From assembly GCA_016110215.1 (NCBI GenBank), contig JADWQD010000008.1, positions 930,001 through 994,000 on the forward strand: DNA of 64,000 bases. The letters run 5' to 3'. The DNA is from Capronia americana (Eukaryota; Ascomycota; Eurotiomycetes; Chaetothyriales; Herpotrichiellaceae). The notes beneath the pieces are model-generated. The model did no database searches. It worked only from the letters and a program-made list of their open reading frames with translations, and was not told the origin of the DNA. The translations under genes and the position numbers were made by a program. Each line of letters opens with the position of its first letter. Position 1 is the first letter of the stretch. Below are positions 1 through 12,558 of the stretch, one piece after another.

Positions 1-444
1 ATCGACCCTCTCCCTTGCTTCAGCGAAAAGCTCGTCCGCAGCCTCTTGAGCAACCGCTCGCCATTTGGTGATCAACCGCTTCAACTCGGTACCCTCACCG
101 GACTCCTCAATCTGAAGAGCTTGATCTGCATTCTCAAGAGACTGCCGCAGCTGAGTGAGTCGAAGGGATAATGCAGTGTATTGTTTCTGGAGGTCTGCAG
201 GCTTAATACAGGCAGACTCTACAGGAAGAGCCAAGTCAAGAGTTTTTTGAGACGTGTTCGGACTGTCTGTACTGTTGAGTAATGGCGTCAGCTGAGATAC
301 AACGCCAGTGGACGTTTCTAGGTTTTGAGGTTGAACCGTTGTTCGTTCTCCTTGAGGCTTGGAAACTGTACGAAGCGGTGAGCGGAAAGGTTTGTTTTGG
401 AATGGCTGAGGCTGGTCCAGCTTCCTTCTCTTGGCCAGATGCAT
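1..444 (-). CDS. sfr1: Swi5-dependent recombination repair protein Sfr1/Mei5-like (partial, N-terminal 148 residues)
   Basis: Sfr1/Mei5 pairs with Swi5 and helps load and stabilise Rad51/Dmc1 filaments during homologous recombination in the nucleus. Reading the minus strand from an ATG at 444 gives an uninterrupted frame to the window edge. It opens with a basic patch (MHLAKRRKLD, a likely nuclear localisation signal) and a segment FRSPLRT, then a Ser/Thr/Gln-rich linker. From about residue 84 follows a helical, coiled-coil-prone region containing KPADLQKQYTALSLRLTQLR and, later, LKRLITKWRAVAQEAADELF. This order (KRRK start, SPLR motif, PADLQKQY coiled coil, KWR...AADELF) matches my recollection of fungal Sfr1/Mei5. 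The C-terminus lies outside the window. A stop codon lies in frame 11 codons upstream of the ATG, supporting the start. No intron is needed in the visible part. Confidence 0.72.
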   Translation of the reverse strand, partial: MHLAKRRKLDQPQPFQNKPFRSPLRTVSKPQGERTTVQPQNLETSTGVVSQLTPLLNSTDSPNTSQKTLDLALPVESACIKPADLQKQYTALSLRLTQLRQSLENADQALQIEESGEGTELKRLITKWRAVAQEAADELFAEARERVD

Positions 445-1550
445 ATCCTTTGAAGGTGGAGAAAACCAGCTGAATCAATTTTGTTGTGCTATTAGCTTGC
501 CACTATCAGGTCTGTTGGGTGCGTAATTGCTGCGGAACATGCGGAGAAGACAGAGGGTGATGGCCGGTTTGATGACCAGATGCGCAGTTTGTTTTGGTGG
601 TAAGTGGGAGTGGAATTACTTGGATTTTCGACACCTAGCAAGAGCCCCCCAGTGATGCGTCAAGGATTCTCTAGGTGTTACGAGAGTTTGTCAAGTGAGC
701 GGCAAATAACTGGCAAGCAAAGAATCATGAGAAGACGCAAGATGACTGACAGGTGGGCACCGGGAAAAACACCATACAGCATTGAGCTTAGCTTCCGAAC
801 CTTTGTCCTGACTAGTGGCCCCTGATTACTGGAAATAAGTGTAATTTACACTGTATTACAGTATTTTAGTGCGCTAATTCAAGGCACGCTCTTGTCTTTT
901 CAGAATCGTTTCGGCCAACTGCAATGCATTGAGCTAGCTTAGTGCGTCCAACTCCAACAAACCCTGTCGGCCCTTCCTTCTCTCTCTTGCCTTCGCGACA
1001 AGACCAGCAAAGTCGCCCTGGTCATCGCCTCTCCGGTTTCCGTCACACGCGCCTCACAACCGTGACCCATCAGCCCGATTTCACTTCCTGCACCTGCGAT
1101 CTGATCTGAGCCAACCCAAAGCATAACCACGCAAAATTCCAAGCCATGCCATCCAGAATGATCCGGCCACACAATCACACGCCAGGTCCAGCTCCAGCAC
1201 CGTCTTTGTCTCATCCCCTTCAGCAATCATGCCCACCTCTTCTTCAATTTTCTACTACTCATCATCGCCTCACACCCTCATCACTCTGCACCCACCAAAT
1301 GAACACCTGTCACCAGCCTCCATGAATTTCACTATTACCGATGCCACCGACTTGAATAGCTTACACTCTTAGTATCTCACCACGACCCTCCCTTTCAGCA
1401 ACGCACGGAACACGCAGACAATTTCAGCCGCCCAGCAACAGCCACCACCACGCAACCCACGGAAAGTTGAATGCTCGGCTACTTAAAACTGTTCCACGTT
1501 CACGACCAACAAAAATCCACCTCGTCCCACAACGACACCATAACCAATAA
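445..1550. promoter_or_regulatory. Divergent promoter region between sfr1 (-) and ies4 (+)
   Basis: About 1.1 kb without a convincing coding frame. The two flanking genes point away from each other, so both promoters must lie here. The right part (about 1230-1550) is rich in C, A and T with runs such as CATCATCGCC, as is common in fungal 5' untranslated leaders. I see no TATA box or tRNA. Confidence 0.4.
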
Positions 1551-2465
1551 ATGAGCATGTCGTCCTCAAGCACACGTTCGCCCTCGTCCTCGGCTCGAGC
1601 AGACAAGAATAAAAAGCAGAGCAAGGCAATTATCCTCAAGCTGTCACCGAAACTCCTACGCCGCTTCCAAGATACTTCCGTCAAGTCAGAAGATCAGTCT
1701 TCACCCTCTGCAGCTTCATCACCTGTCGCACCCGACGACAATTCTACTTTGAAGGCCCCAGAGGTCAACGACAACGCTTCCGAGTCCGCATCAACACCTG
1801 CACCAGCCGGGACAGATGCAGTCGAAACCCTTAATGGTGATGGCTCCAAGAAGCGTAAAGGAAGCTCACTGGCAGGGACCAAAAGAAGTCTGGGGCAGAT
1901 GACAGAAGGTAGTGGCACGCCGAAACCAAGAGGCAAGCCAGGCCCCAAGAAGAAACCACGACTGTAAGTATCTGGCTACAAATCACCGTACTCCCGGCTA
2001 TGCTAGGCCCCGACGATACTAACTCTCTACAGAGAAGACGGCACCATTGATCATAACGCTACCAGGGCACCGAACACCAACGCCATCGGTGCCTCGCACA
2101 AGCTGGGTCCGAAAGCGAATCAGGGCGCTATCAACGCTGGCCTCCGTGCTCTCGACCGATCTGGGACTCCCTGTCGTAAATGGAACAAGAAGGCATTCAC
2201 GGTAAAAAGTTTCACTGGTGTTGTGTGGGAAATACCTTCATGGAGAGGTGGAGAGAAGCCGAAACCAGACCTCAACAGCGAAGAGTCGAGTGACGCAAAA
2301 GATGTCTCGCAACAAAGCAGCAGCGAGGCTAAACACAATGGAAGCGACATCGCTATGGATAGTAACGCCGGTGATAGGCCTGACACGATGATTATGTCCA
2401 CACCTCCAGCAAGCTCTCCAGCGCCGATGCCACCACCGAGCACAGTTGTTACCGCCCAAGGTTGA
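1551..2465 (+). CDS. ies4: INO80 chromatin-remodelling complex subunit Ies4-like
   Basis: Two exons, 1551-1963 and 2033-2465, give a 281-residue protein. The intron (69 nt) has donor GTAAGT, branch site TACTAAC at 2017-2023 and acceptor ACAG. The protein starts with a Ser-rich stretch, then AIILKLSPKLLRRFQ, a low-complexity acidic/Ser/Ala region, a basic patch ending TPKPRGKPGPKKKPRL, and after the intron a conserved segment with LGPKANQGAINAGLRALDRS, CRKW and FTGVVWEIPSW. The KPGPKKKPR patch followed by LGPKAN...LRALDR and a SF-G--W--PSW end is the pattern I associate with fungal Ies4, a small nuclear subunit of INO80 involved in nucleosome sliding and the DNA-damage response. The tail is Ser/Pro-rich and probably disordered. 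The first ATG of the open frame at 1551 was chosen; a second ATG lies two codons downstream. Confidence 0.72.
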
Positions 2466-3367
2466 TTGGACCATTGCCGACATCAGTCAGCTGTAAGGCT
2501 AAAGCCATACAGTGTCACAACCTCTGACACAACAAAATCCACAGCATCTGGAGAATGACCTTTCTCTTCTCAATTCGAGAACAGGTCAGAACATTTCGGG
2601 CCCGTACGAAGCATACTGGGTAAGAAAAGCTCGGCACAGTCTAGTAGACACCCGACATAGTGCACTTGATCATACAGCATGGCGTTATTGGGTCATCTTT
2701 ATCTTCTGGTTGTTCGTGGGCATGGCATGGGGATCACGAAATCGACATCAGGGACTCTGTACTATCAACATCATGGGGTTGGAAGGACGGCTCCTCTGGG
2801 CACATGTTCAAAGGCGGATGGGTTTCTGAGATGGCGATGCCCAGGCAGCTTCGCCCAGAATATGTTGTAACAATAGAACAAAATGCAGGCCCGGTGTCAC
2901 CGACCAACTGAATACCTCTTCGCTCCACTAAATGGTGCAATAACCTGATTGCACTCGATAGAGAGCAGTAATAGAGTCATGGGGCTTTGGACAGGGCTAG
3001 TCTCGGAATTGAATGGGCAACTCCTTCCGGTCCCCGCAACTGCTTAACTACAGGCTGCTATGCTCACCTGCCACCCCCAAAACCGCCGCCCAATGAGGCC
3101 TGTATTGCCATCAATGACCCCCCGTGAACCGGGTATCAGCACGATAACGACACCCAGCATGCTCTCTCATCCGTTCCCACCAAAGAATAGCAGCTTCAGT
3201 CCCTAAATCCGCCATCCCGCAGAGACCGAGTGGCAGGAAACATGTCGTAAAGCGAAATCCAACCTGACTACCCAGACAGAGCACCGAAATCAACCAGATC
3301 TACCAGCTCGATCGTGACCCGGCCGCGAATTCCTCTCCCTTTCAGTGCGATTTCTTCTTCGATCAGC
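2466..3367. other. Intergenic, no gene seen (3' region of ies4, leader of gid1)
   Basis: About 0.9 kb. Short frames here overlap one another and lack splice support or recognisable protein. The last 60 bases form an open frame continuous with the next gene but contain no ATG. Confidence 0.4.
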
Positions 3368-5471
3368 ATGACGGATGGGACTGGACCAGGCAGTAGCAGC
3401 CGGCCAAGCGCGTTTGGTGGCAACGCGCCTCGACGATTGTCGTATGCTTCAGTCGCTTCAGGCGCAACGTCACAGAACATTCACCATCCCACACGGTCTG
3501 GTGCTTTCTCTCATCTAGCGGCTTCCACTCCAGGCAGCACGTACCCGCCTCAATATCAAGCGGAACATCAGTACCAGAGACGATATTCAGAGCACGATCA
3601 AGACTCGCTAGCAGCCAGAGACTGGCGAAAGCCAACACACCTACCGTCCTATTCGAGGAAGTTTGCCAATATCCCTTCCCTGGGAACAGGGACCATGCAG
3701 CCAAATCCCTTCTTCGTTCCCTCCTACCTCAGGCATTCTAGATATATGGCGAAATTGGAGGCTGCACACAAGGCGAAGCTCAAGAGAGAACGCGAGCAGC
3801 CGTCGGGCTCTTCTGCGTTGGGCTCGTTCTCCACCAGCCCTAGCACCACGAGATTGGCGCCATCCCATCGTGGCATGACATACGACATCATCGAGAGCAA
3901 TCCTCCGAAAGAGGAGGAAGTGTTGCCACCCTTGCCCTCCAGATGGAGCGAGCAGGACAAGTACCCGGGGCTTGATATCATGAGCGATGGACAAGATCTG
4001 AGATACAGCGGATCGGCGAGCAAGGCGGACATTGAAGCGGCGTCTGTCAGGACAAATCATGCCATGCCGCTTGGGTGTGGAATGTACTATTTTGAGGTGG
4101 AAATCAAGCAGAAGAGTAAGGACACAGCCATCGCGGTCGGATTTTCTACGAGTGATGCTTCGTTGGAGCGGTTACCTGGCTGGGAGACACACTCATGGGG
4201 CTATCACGGTGACGACGGGAAGATGTTTTTCGGTGAGCATTCGGGTCGAAGTTATGGTCCGACTTTCGGATCTGGAGACGTTATCGGCTGTGGCATCAAC
4301 TTCAATACCTGGCAGGCATTCTTCACCAAGAATGGTCAGGATCTCGGCATCTGCTTCAGAGAACTCAAGAAGGACATGAAACTATACCCGACAATCGGAA
4401 TGAAGAAACACTCCGGCGCCCTCGTGACGGGCAACTTCGGACAACGGCCTTTTGTATTCGATATCGACGGCAAGATGCTATCCGAGACGACCAACGTTTC
4501 AAGAGAAATCTCGAAAGCCAGAATCACTTCATTACAGGGTCAACGAGATGAGAACAGCCTTATCCAGGGTTTGGTGGCACACTTCTTGGGCCACGACGGT
4601 TACGTTGAAACCGCCAAAGCATTCGCGGAGGAAATTCGAAGAGAAAAACAGTCTCTGAGCAATGCTCTTCAGGCAAATACGCCTACTGTCGCAGGCCGAG
4701 ACGATACCGATGCTGTTCATCGGCAAAGTAAGTTGGCTCAATTATTTCTGCAAAGGGTCATGCTAACTATACAGGGATACGGCGTGCCATTCTCTCCGGG
4801 GATATTGATGAAGCTCTCAAAATCACAGATGAACAATTTCCCACTGTCCTCGCAGGAAATCCGGACATAGTGTTCCGGTTGAAATGTCGAAAATGGATTG
4901 AGCTAATCAGCAAGACTACCGAACTTAACACGCGCAAGCCGACAACACGTCATACCCGCACGTCCAGTAACGGCGTTGAGCAGTCTACCAGTATGGACGA
5001 CAACCTTGCTCACGACATGGAACTTGATACGGACTCGCATACTAATGGAGTTGGCAAGTCGCCGGCCGACAGCAGTGGCTTGCAACACGACCAGCTACTC
5101 CAGGAAGTTATGCTGTACGGCCAGGAACTACATAGAGACTTTCAGCATGAGGACGGGGAGCACGCAAAGGCTCTTCAGGACATATTCAGCCTGGTAGCCT
5201 ACAACGATCCCAAGGGCAGCGTACATGGGCATCTGTTGGACACATCTGGCAGAACGGCAGTTGCAGAAGAGCTGAACTCTGCTATCTTAGGTTTGTCTTC
5301 CACGCAACTTCGATATTTGCTGACTCGCTAACTTCTGCAGTCTCTCTCGGGCGGTCGCCTTCTGCTGCCCTGGAGACGGCATGGAAGCAGACCGAGGCTC
5401 TGATCGATGTCCTCAGTGAGGAGGGTGGCCCTGCTGCTTTCGTCAATCTGCAAGCAACGTTTTCGTCTTGA
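3368..5471 (+). CDS. vid30: RanBPM-like scaffold of the GID/CTLH ubiquitin ligase (Gid1/Vid30)
   Basis: Three exons (3368-4727, 4775-5290, 5341-5471) encode 668 residues. In yeast the GID complex is the E3 ligase that degrades gluconeogenic enzymes when glucose returns, and Gid1/Vid30 is its scaffold. Domains in order: a disordered Ser/Pro-rich N-terminus; a SPRY domain at about residues 236-370 (MYYFEVEIKQK, VGFST, GWETHSWGYHGDDG, DVIGCGINF, FTKNG, YPTIGM); LisH at about 395-427 (LVAHFLGHDGYVETAKAFAE); CTLH across the first splice junction (RRAILSGDIDEALKI, FRLKCRKWIELI); and a CRA domain to the end (ELHRDF, AYNDPKGS, LETAWKQTEALIDVL). Both introns join phase-1 codons and restore the CTLH and CRA frames exactly. 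The reading frame is open upstream to a GTG at 3314, but the first ATG in frame is 3368. The final stop closely follows the CRA domain, as in the family. Confidence 0.9.
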
Positions 5472-6741
5472 CCGTCTGTTCGGCAAGGCGACGCTTCTTG
5501 TGGGTACCTCAAGGTGGAGGCACCCAAGTTGTGGGGCCCTCCTGGATATTCCAGCCCGATGGTAGCGAGAACTGGGCAGATGCATCATGGACCATGGTAT
5601 GAGGAGTACAGGTTCGGTATCAACATACCTCATCACAATGGTGTTTGGGGGGTTCGGCGATGCAAATTCGGGCTGCTCTTCACATCCGAACAGCCGGGTC
5701 AATTTGCTGGTGGATGGAAATATAACACTCCTGACTTCTGCGAGGGCCAGGTCTCTGGATGGCATCGTCGAGAATCTCGTCTAAATATGAGAATCAATCA
5801 TTCTATAGTCACTGTTTTGTTCGCGGCATTAAGTGGTGTCATGGGAGTGAGCACGTGAGCGAGACAAGTGTGGCTACGGGCCTCGCTTTACTTAGCCCAG
5901 CGATGCGGAGTTGTAACGACTTTAAATCTCTCTTCACCAAGTCTCCGACTAATCACCCTCGTAGGCGCCCTGTCCATCTGCCGATGAGTTACTGGTTGTG
6001 CCGGAGTACTCAGTCCAACGGCACAACGGTCGCCGAGGGTGGAGCTACAGTGGAGCATTCAATCCTCTCAGGACGGCAGGCTTTTAGCGCTACGGCGAAG
6101 TATATAGCATGATCGCACCACCACCGTCACCACTCCGGACAGGATAAACGGCAGCTCGTCTGTCGCAGCAGCTACTGTAAGCTTGACAAGCACTGCCCTC
6201 TTCAATTGGTGCAACTCGCGATGGCGGCAGTTACTTCCATCGAACTCCAAGCTAGAGACAACCATCGACCTCTCACACCCTAGCCTTTCTGATATCAATG
6301 ACGATCAGTATGCATGTCGCTCGTTAAACACGCCCTTTCCACTCCCACACTATCCCTGACGGCGACGAACCACGGTGCCGGAATTTGTGAGTAAGGCCTC
6401 TTCGCGCATATGCATCTTGCTTCCATCCCGCACCTCGACTCCAATCGTCGCCTTCGCTGCTCGAGGTGCGGGGAACTTCTGTCTATCTAATATTGCCAGT
6501 CAGAGTAAGTGATCGGTTGGTTGCAGTGTCGACTTGTGAGCCCGCGCGATATATTCTGGAAGACGCCCGGCGACGGACCCTGACCTCAGCATGCGGTCCT
6601 GACGACCGTGCTGCTGCTTCATTTCCGTCTTTTGTATTGCTATTGCTCTTTTCATTTCGAGATTGTGTTTGTCTCATCAGCGAGAGCAGTGCTCCGCAGA
6701 CCAGCCTCGCGATATTTCGTTATCGCAGATATCTGCTTTTC
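5472..6741. other. Intergenic between vid30 and the MFS gene; no gene seen
   Basis: 1.27 kb with only short, overlapping frames. The open frame leading into the next gene extends back to 6466 without an ATG, so that part is probably 5' leader. No repeat or RNA gene was recognised. Confidence 0.4.
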
Positions 6742-8537
6742 ATGATGGCTTCCATTTCCGCCTTCATCCACTGGCTCAACCGTGAGACGGGCCTTCAATC
6801 CGTCCGCGAATATGGCAACAGAGACATCTACCTCATCTTGGTGACTCGCTTCCTCCGCATGTTTGCCTATGGCGGCGCCGCCCTCGTCCTGGCAATCTTC
6901 CTCTACGCACAGGCGGGTGTCAGTTGGAAGCAGACAGGGACATTCATGACCTTGACGCTGCTAGGCGATGCCGCAATCAGCTATAGTCTGACGATCGTGG
7001 CGGATAAAGTTGGAAGACGACGGGTTTTGCTGATCGGGTCATTGCTTATGACACTCTCCGGCACAGTGTTTGCATTCAGCAAGAATTACTATCTGCTTCT
7101 GTTCGCGGCGATCTTCGGGGTCATATCTCCTGGAGCGCACGAAGTTGGACCATTCCGCGCCGTGGAGGTAGGTTTGACAGCTCCCTTCGGCCCCCATTTC
7201 ATGTGCAGCGTTCGGTTGATTGACTGGCGCCTCAACAGGAAGGCATCCTCGCACAGCTCGCACCCCTTGAAGCGCGGACCGATATATTCGCCTGGTTCGC
7301 TGTCTCTTCTACCCTCGCTATGGCGTTTGGCCTGTTCGTGACGGGATGGATTACCTACGCTCAGCGGACATACCTGGGAATTGACTGGAAAGAAACATAC
7401 CCTCCAGTCTTCGGCATGTATGCAATAATTGGCATTATCAAATTCCTCGTCACCCTCCTCCTGAGCAAAAATATCGAAGCAAAGGCCGCAGGACAATACT
7501 CCTGGGCTCCAACAACTACCTCAATGGCAGAGGTAGACGAAGAAGGGGCCTCTCCATCAGAACAGACAAGACCCCTGCTTGATGGCACAGCACGGCGGTC
7601 ATCAACTGCAAAACAACCAAACATCACCCGAACCGCCAGCATACGATCTGGATCATCATATTCTCAGCCTCCGCGATCGACGTCAGACACATTCTTTGGC
7701 CGTCTGCGCACCTCGCTCTCCTCGCCCTGGAAGGTCTCCCGCTCGTCCCTGCCCATCCTCTTGCGCCTCTCCTGTCTTTTTGGCCTCAACGCCTTCGCTT
7801 CCGGCATGCTCCCCCTCACAGTTATGTCCTGGTACATGTCGTGGCGGAGTCGCTGGTTTCTGACCCACCGTATCGGTTACGCCCTCTCACTCGTTTGGCT
7901 GGTCGCCTCGTTGTCAAACCTCTTCTCCGCAGCCGTGGCACGGAGGCTGGGCCTGGTCAAAGCGATGGTCTGCACCCACCTACCTTCCGCCGTGTTCCTT
8001 GCCCTTGTTCCGCTGGGGCTGGTGGTGTCGGGCTGGCATCTGCTGGTCTTCCTCCTCCTCGGCGACGCCGTGCTAGGAAGCATGGATCAAGCGCCCCGCG
8101 AGGCCTTTGTCGCGGCGGTGTTCCTCCCCCGCGAACGAACACAAGTCTTGGGCACGCTGAACTTTGTGCGCACTCTCGGCGCTTGTCTCGGCCCCATCGT
8201 CACAGGCATGCTGTGGACGAAAGAGCGGTGGTGGGTTCCCTTCGAACTCGCTGCAAGTCTGAAGATCATCTATGACATAGGATTGTTGATCATGTTCCTG
8301 AGGACGCCGCTGCCCGAGGAGCACCGACGTGCCGTGCTTGATGCGGAACGAAGAGGCGCGGATCAACATCACGTGGGCATGACAGCCGCAGAGATGGACG
8401 TCAATGTACTGATGGATCAGTTGCACTCTGGGGGGAGTGGTGGTTTGGCGCATCCGAGCGAATTTGATGTTGATGATGACGAGGACGAGGATGGAGATCT
8501 GGGCCAGTATAAGCCGCTAGTCAGGGAAGTGTCTTGA
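6742..8537 (+). CDS. Major facilitator superfamily transporter, 12 transmembrane helices
   Basis: Two exons (6742-7167 and 7239-8537) give 574 residues. The intron (71 nt, donor GTAGGT, acceptor ACAG) lies in phase 0 and joins PFRAVE to EGILAQL. Twelve hydrophobic helices can be counted: six before and six after a long polar loop of about 100 residues (Ser/Thr-rich, from about QYSWAPTTT to SSLPILLRL). The MFS signature between helices 2 and 3 is visible as ADKVGRRRVLLIGS. The sequence GSMDQAPREAFVAAVFLPRE before helix 11 and an acidic C-terminal tail (DVDDDEDEDGD) are further features. Substrate cannot be inferred: the sequence belongs to a fungal group of uncharacterised plasma-membrane or vacuolar MFS proteins. 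The start was set at the first ATG (MMASIS); a second ATG is the next codon. No biosynthetic cluster neighbours suggest a role. Confidence 0.85.
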
Positions 8538-10962
8538 GTCGTGACTCTCAAGCATATTCGGCTTCACCTCCCCCCGGGGCCGACAAGGCTATTATAGAAA
8601 TAGCTCTCCGTCGCAGCCGACTTTCGGGTTCCACTTCACGCATACAGCGCAAGAGAGGGGATTTTAGCATTTGGAGCCGTCTTTTGACAAGGATAGCTCT
8701 GGACAGGGTAAATAGGTAGGTGTTAACCTCCGCTGGCTACAATATTGGAATGGAGTCTGGGTAACCGAGCATTCCAAGTCACGATACGGAGTAGAAGCCG
8801 CAACAGTATACGAGCACTCTCAGTCCGACACAGCACCACTTCATGTATTTTGCTGATACATACTAAGTAGCATGCAGCTTGCAGATGATAGGATACATTG
8901 AATAGAATAGTGAAATGGTCATTGCCGCTCGCGAAGGAAAGTCACCGTCGCCGCCGGCTTCGAATTCGCTCTCCCCCATTCGTGGCTGCACGCTAGCTCT
9001 AGAAAGAGCCATGCCGATGCTAAAGTCACCAGCGTCCCATTCTCTCAAGTACCCAGTACGAGTAGGTAGTTGGTTGAACGCTGTCAGAAACGCTTCAGCA
9101 CGGCCGTTCAAATACTTCGCCTCTACTACAGTATCACTTCAGGACGCAAGAAACCTAAAACTATTCGCCGCGGTCGTCGTGAAGGTAGTATGGAAAAACT
9201 TACCATCAATATCGTTCCCGACCTCACGCATGTATTGTATCTTCTTCCACATTCCACATTCCACATTCCACGTTTTCATTTTTTCACCTCGTCTTCTGCG
9301 CTCGCCACTGCATTGATACAGTACAGTACATACCCCGCGACTCTATTCCGCAATGAAGGACCTCCACGATCCAATGCACCCATCAATCTTTCGTCGCTCA
9401 GCACTAGGTGTCTTAATATGATTTGTGTACCTAGGTACAGTAGGTAATGCTTCCTTGCGAGATCTATCACGAACCCGGGACATGGGCTGGCGTTGACGAC
9501 GACGACGACGACGACTACGTTCAATCGCACTGGTGCTGGTATTACAACTCTTTCCTTTTCTTTGGAAGTGTACTGTGGTGTGGTGTGGTGTAGATAGTGT
9601 GGGTTCGGTTGCAACTCGCACTTGCCACTTGCACTCGTACTATTATTCTCGAGAGAGAGAGAGTCGTGGGCAGAGCTGGGAGCTTTTACTGAATTTATCT
9701 ATATCTATCTACGCATCTATTACTTCGGAATTACCGGTCCTTGGTGTGTTCGATTTCCTGGTCTCTCTCACGCACACACACACTTGATAGGTTCCAACTA
9801 CTTAGCAATGTTGGGTCCTCCCGTGTTTTAGTTGTATCTCACGGTGGCCCTTTCCCATTTTCGACACAGCATATTGATCTGGTCTTACATGGACTTCCTT
9901 GTACATGGCTAGTGGGATAGTTTACAACCTGGTCGGTTGATGCGGAAGAGTACTTACATACTCATACTATGCAGGACCATTCACGACGGGATGCACCCAG
10001 GTGGCTTGGTTTCGGGATTCAATGAGCCTGGCTGCAACGGATAACGATTCCCGCGACGATCAATAGATTATGAAATTGGGGGAGAAGAAAGGAGAGACGA
10101 CTCATGAAGGAATATGCGGGAAATTCTGCACTTGAATTCAGGTATCCTAACTGAAGAAGTTCAAGCGGTACACCGGAAGAATGTTGCGTTCATTTGTGTC
10201 AAGTGGAAGAAGACATGCCGCGATGAAGCAATGAATGAACCACGGCAGTGTGAGTCACAACGAAGCGATCACTTCAACTGATTGCCGAAATTCTACGCGC
10301 TGAGGGAAAGGTGTTCATTCACCACATCAGCTGAGGCTAAATTAACGTTAGCTGAAATTCAGTTTGCTCGTGCAAATTAGTTGAACGGCCTGGTTTATGA
10401 AGTTCAGAATGAGAGGGAAAACTTCAATGACCGGCAATGTCCTGTAGATCACCGACTCTGCCCTCCTCCAATCCGTCTGAGCGATTTGTCTGTTGTCTGC
10501 AGACCCGTGGTTAATACTCCTCCAGCAAGGACATGGACTCGTCGACATAGACTGTTGGCTGCGGCACACCTCGCTACTGGAGCTAGTTTTCACGACGTCG
10601 AAAGCCATTATGACATATTGTACTTGAAAGCCTGAGACACTGGTCTGTCTCCGCAGTTCCACAGTCTTGCTACGTAGATTTCCGAGGCCGGGGGGAATGT
10701 CTCTGCAATGCATGGATATGGTTTGGCATATTCGACATAATCCGCTGTCCGTCGTGAGGACAGTGAACCTCCAAACTCGATCAAGTCGGACCCTATCAAC
10801 TGATGGACTGAACCATATTTTGAAAGTGTGCAGTTCAGTGATTATCCCCTGGGCTAGAGTTGCTTGAAGGATTTACACGTGAAGGAATCGCTAGCTCCGC
10901 AATTTTCACCACTGGATTTCCACTCTGTGCGTGTGTAAGACGACTCGGATCAAGTTAAATAG
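8538..10962. other. Gene-poor intergenic stretch with several microsatellites
   Basis: 2.4 kb with no supported coding region. Simple repeats seen: about three tandem copies of CATTC-CA near 9247-9272, a GAC run at about 9496-9514, a GA run at about 9650-9663 and a CA run at about 9771-9784. The flanking genes converge (MFS plus, methyltransferase minus), so the region holds two 3' ends plus unassigned sequence. A long non-coding RNA cannot be excluded. Confidence 0.4.
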
Positions 10963-12196
10963 TTAGTTCGCGCCCGGTCCGCCGCTGTGGCTTGGATCGT
11001 CGTGGATTGGTTCTACCGTCCTCCGCTGGAGAGAAACAACCTTGATGAGCGTGATGACGGAATGGAAAAAGCCTGAGTACTGGAGTCCGTCAGGGATATT
11101 GACCTGTTCTTCCACAACGCCGAACCCGAATTCCGCACGACAGATTGTCGTAAATTGGGAGAAAGTGTCACTTCGGATGGCTGCCGAGATGAGAATGACC
11201 ACGTTGGGAGAGCAATCCTTCAGGGTGCTGAGAACTTGAGCCAACGGTCGCAGGATGTCAGGGTGGTAGGTAATATCCGATCCGATGATTAGGTCATAGC
11301 TTGTGGCTGAGGTCTTGACGTTCTCCACTAGTTCATCGATCGCCTCTTGGTCTGTCCAGTCCAGCTGCAGAACGCTGGGCGGGCGGCCGTCTTGAAGGGT
11401 GTTGTTCACCACGTTCAGGTCGATATTAGCTTGTAAGCCTTCACAGACGTGACCTAGGCCATCTGTTGCCAGCACGGACGAAGCATGCAGGTGTCCGGCG
11501 CAGAGCAGCGACAGAATGCCAGTTCCTGCCCCAAGTTCAAGCACGTTCCTCCCTCGGACCAGCTCCGGGCGCTGGGTGACCAAATACCACGCGAGATGCA
11601 GCGCACCTTCCCAGGTGCGGAGTCCGACGTTGTTGCCCCTCGAGAGAAGGTTGTGTGCTTCTTTGATCAGGACTGGCCGGACCCCGGGCTCGTCCAACGG
11701 AAGGGGCGGGAAGTAGGAGTGAACTTGAAGTTGCTGGGCTTCTTCTGACGGGTCCTGGAGCGGGATGGCGGAGAGGTAGCCTAGGTGTTCATATAATTGG
11801 TCTGAGACTTGCTGTTGCGGGGATTAGATATTCAGCTGCACCAACACAGTCCAGGGTATTGTAATGCATGAGTATTCTGGAGGCAGCCGATCTTAATGAG
11901 CAGGCAGGGGGCGTGGAAAGTCATTGGAGCAGCAGGCCTACATCTTCTTCGGGGTCTTTGATCGATTTTTCAATCTCCCTGATGACGTGGCGCAGCACTT
12001 TGGTCTGATACCGCGGCGGAGGCAAGAATTTGTTCTGGCTCGCATCGAAAAAGTACTTGAACAAGCATGTCTGGACGTCTGGAGTGAGCAGCAGAGAGCC
12101 AGGAGGATAACTCAGCTCATTGATCTGCTGCATGTATTGTCGATAGAACTTGACCACCGCGGGCTCCACGCCAGCTCGAGCAATATCCATGATCAT
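10963..12196 (-). CDS. efm3: eEF2 protein-lysine N-methyltransferase, EFM3/EEF2KMT (FAM86) type
   Basis: Two exons on the minus strand, 12196-11942 and 11811-10963, encode 367 residues. The enzyme family uses S-adenosylmethionine to trimethylate a lysine of translation elongation factor 2 in the cytoplasm. The N-terminal helix region (VVKFYRQYMQQINE) is the FAM86-type extension. The class I methyltransferase fold starts after a linker: GLRTWEGALHLAWYL, SAM-binding motif I NVLELGAGTGILSLLC at about 174-189, LDWTD, and the SDITYH motif at 263-268, characteristic of the lysine-specific MTase family 16. The intron (130 nt) has donor GTAGGC and acceptor AACAG in phase 0 and joins KDPEED to QVSDQLYEHLGYL. 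The start ATG at 12196 is the first in the frame. A different substrate within the same family is possible. Confidence 0.8.
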
Positions 12197-12558
12197 GGCA
12201 CACGCCTTGCAGGAGCTTCGGTGTCAATGCCGTGCGAAAGCTAGCAGCCACCAGCAATAGTGATATCTAGCGGGCTACCAGGCTCTACACAACATCGATC
12301 GGTCCAGCGTAGTGGTGACAGTGAGTGACTTGGTAAAGTTTTTCGATGTGGTGGATTGATTTCGACCTGGCACCTCGATCGGGACTAGCTCATCCGGACG
12401 CCAAGATTTCGCCGTGCCAAGCCCACAATTTTGGCGCGGGTGAGCGAATCTTTGCACATCCATCGACATCAACTGCGAGCGAGAGACAGATACAATCGAC
12501 AACTCCTTTCCATCTCGACAACCTCGATTGCGATCACTCTCCGCAGCCCGTCGCAATC
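12197..12558. promoter_or_regulatory. Compact divergent promoter: efm3 (-) and ribosomal protein eS24 (+)
   Basis: 362 bp separate the two start codons. Both genes act in translation, so shared control is plausible, but I see no named regulatory motif that I can defend. The right half contains the eS24 leader with a ...CCCGTCGCAATC ATG context. Confidence 0.45.
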
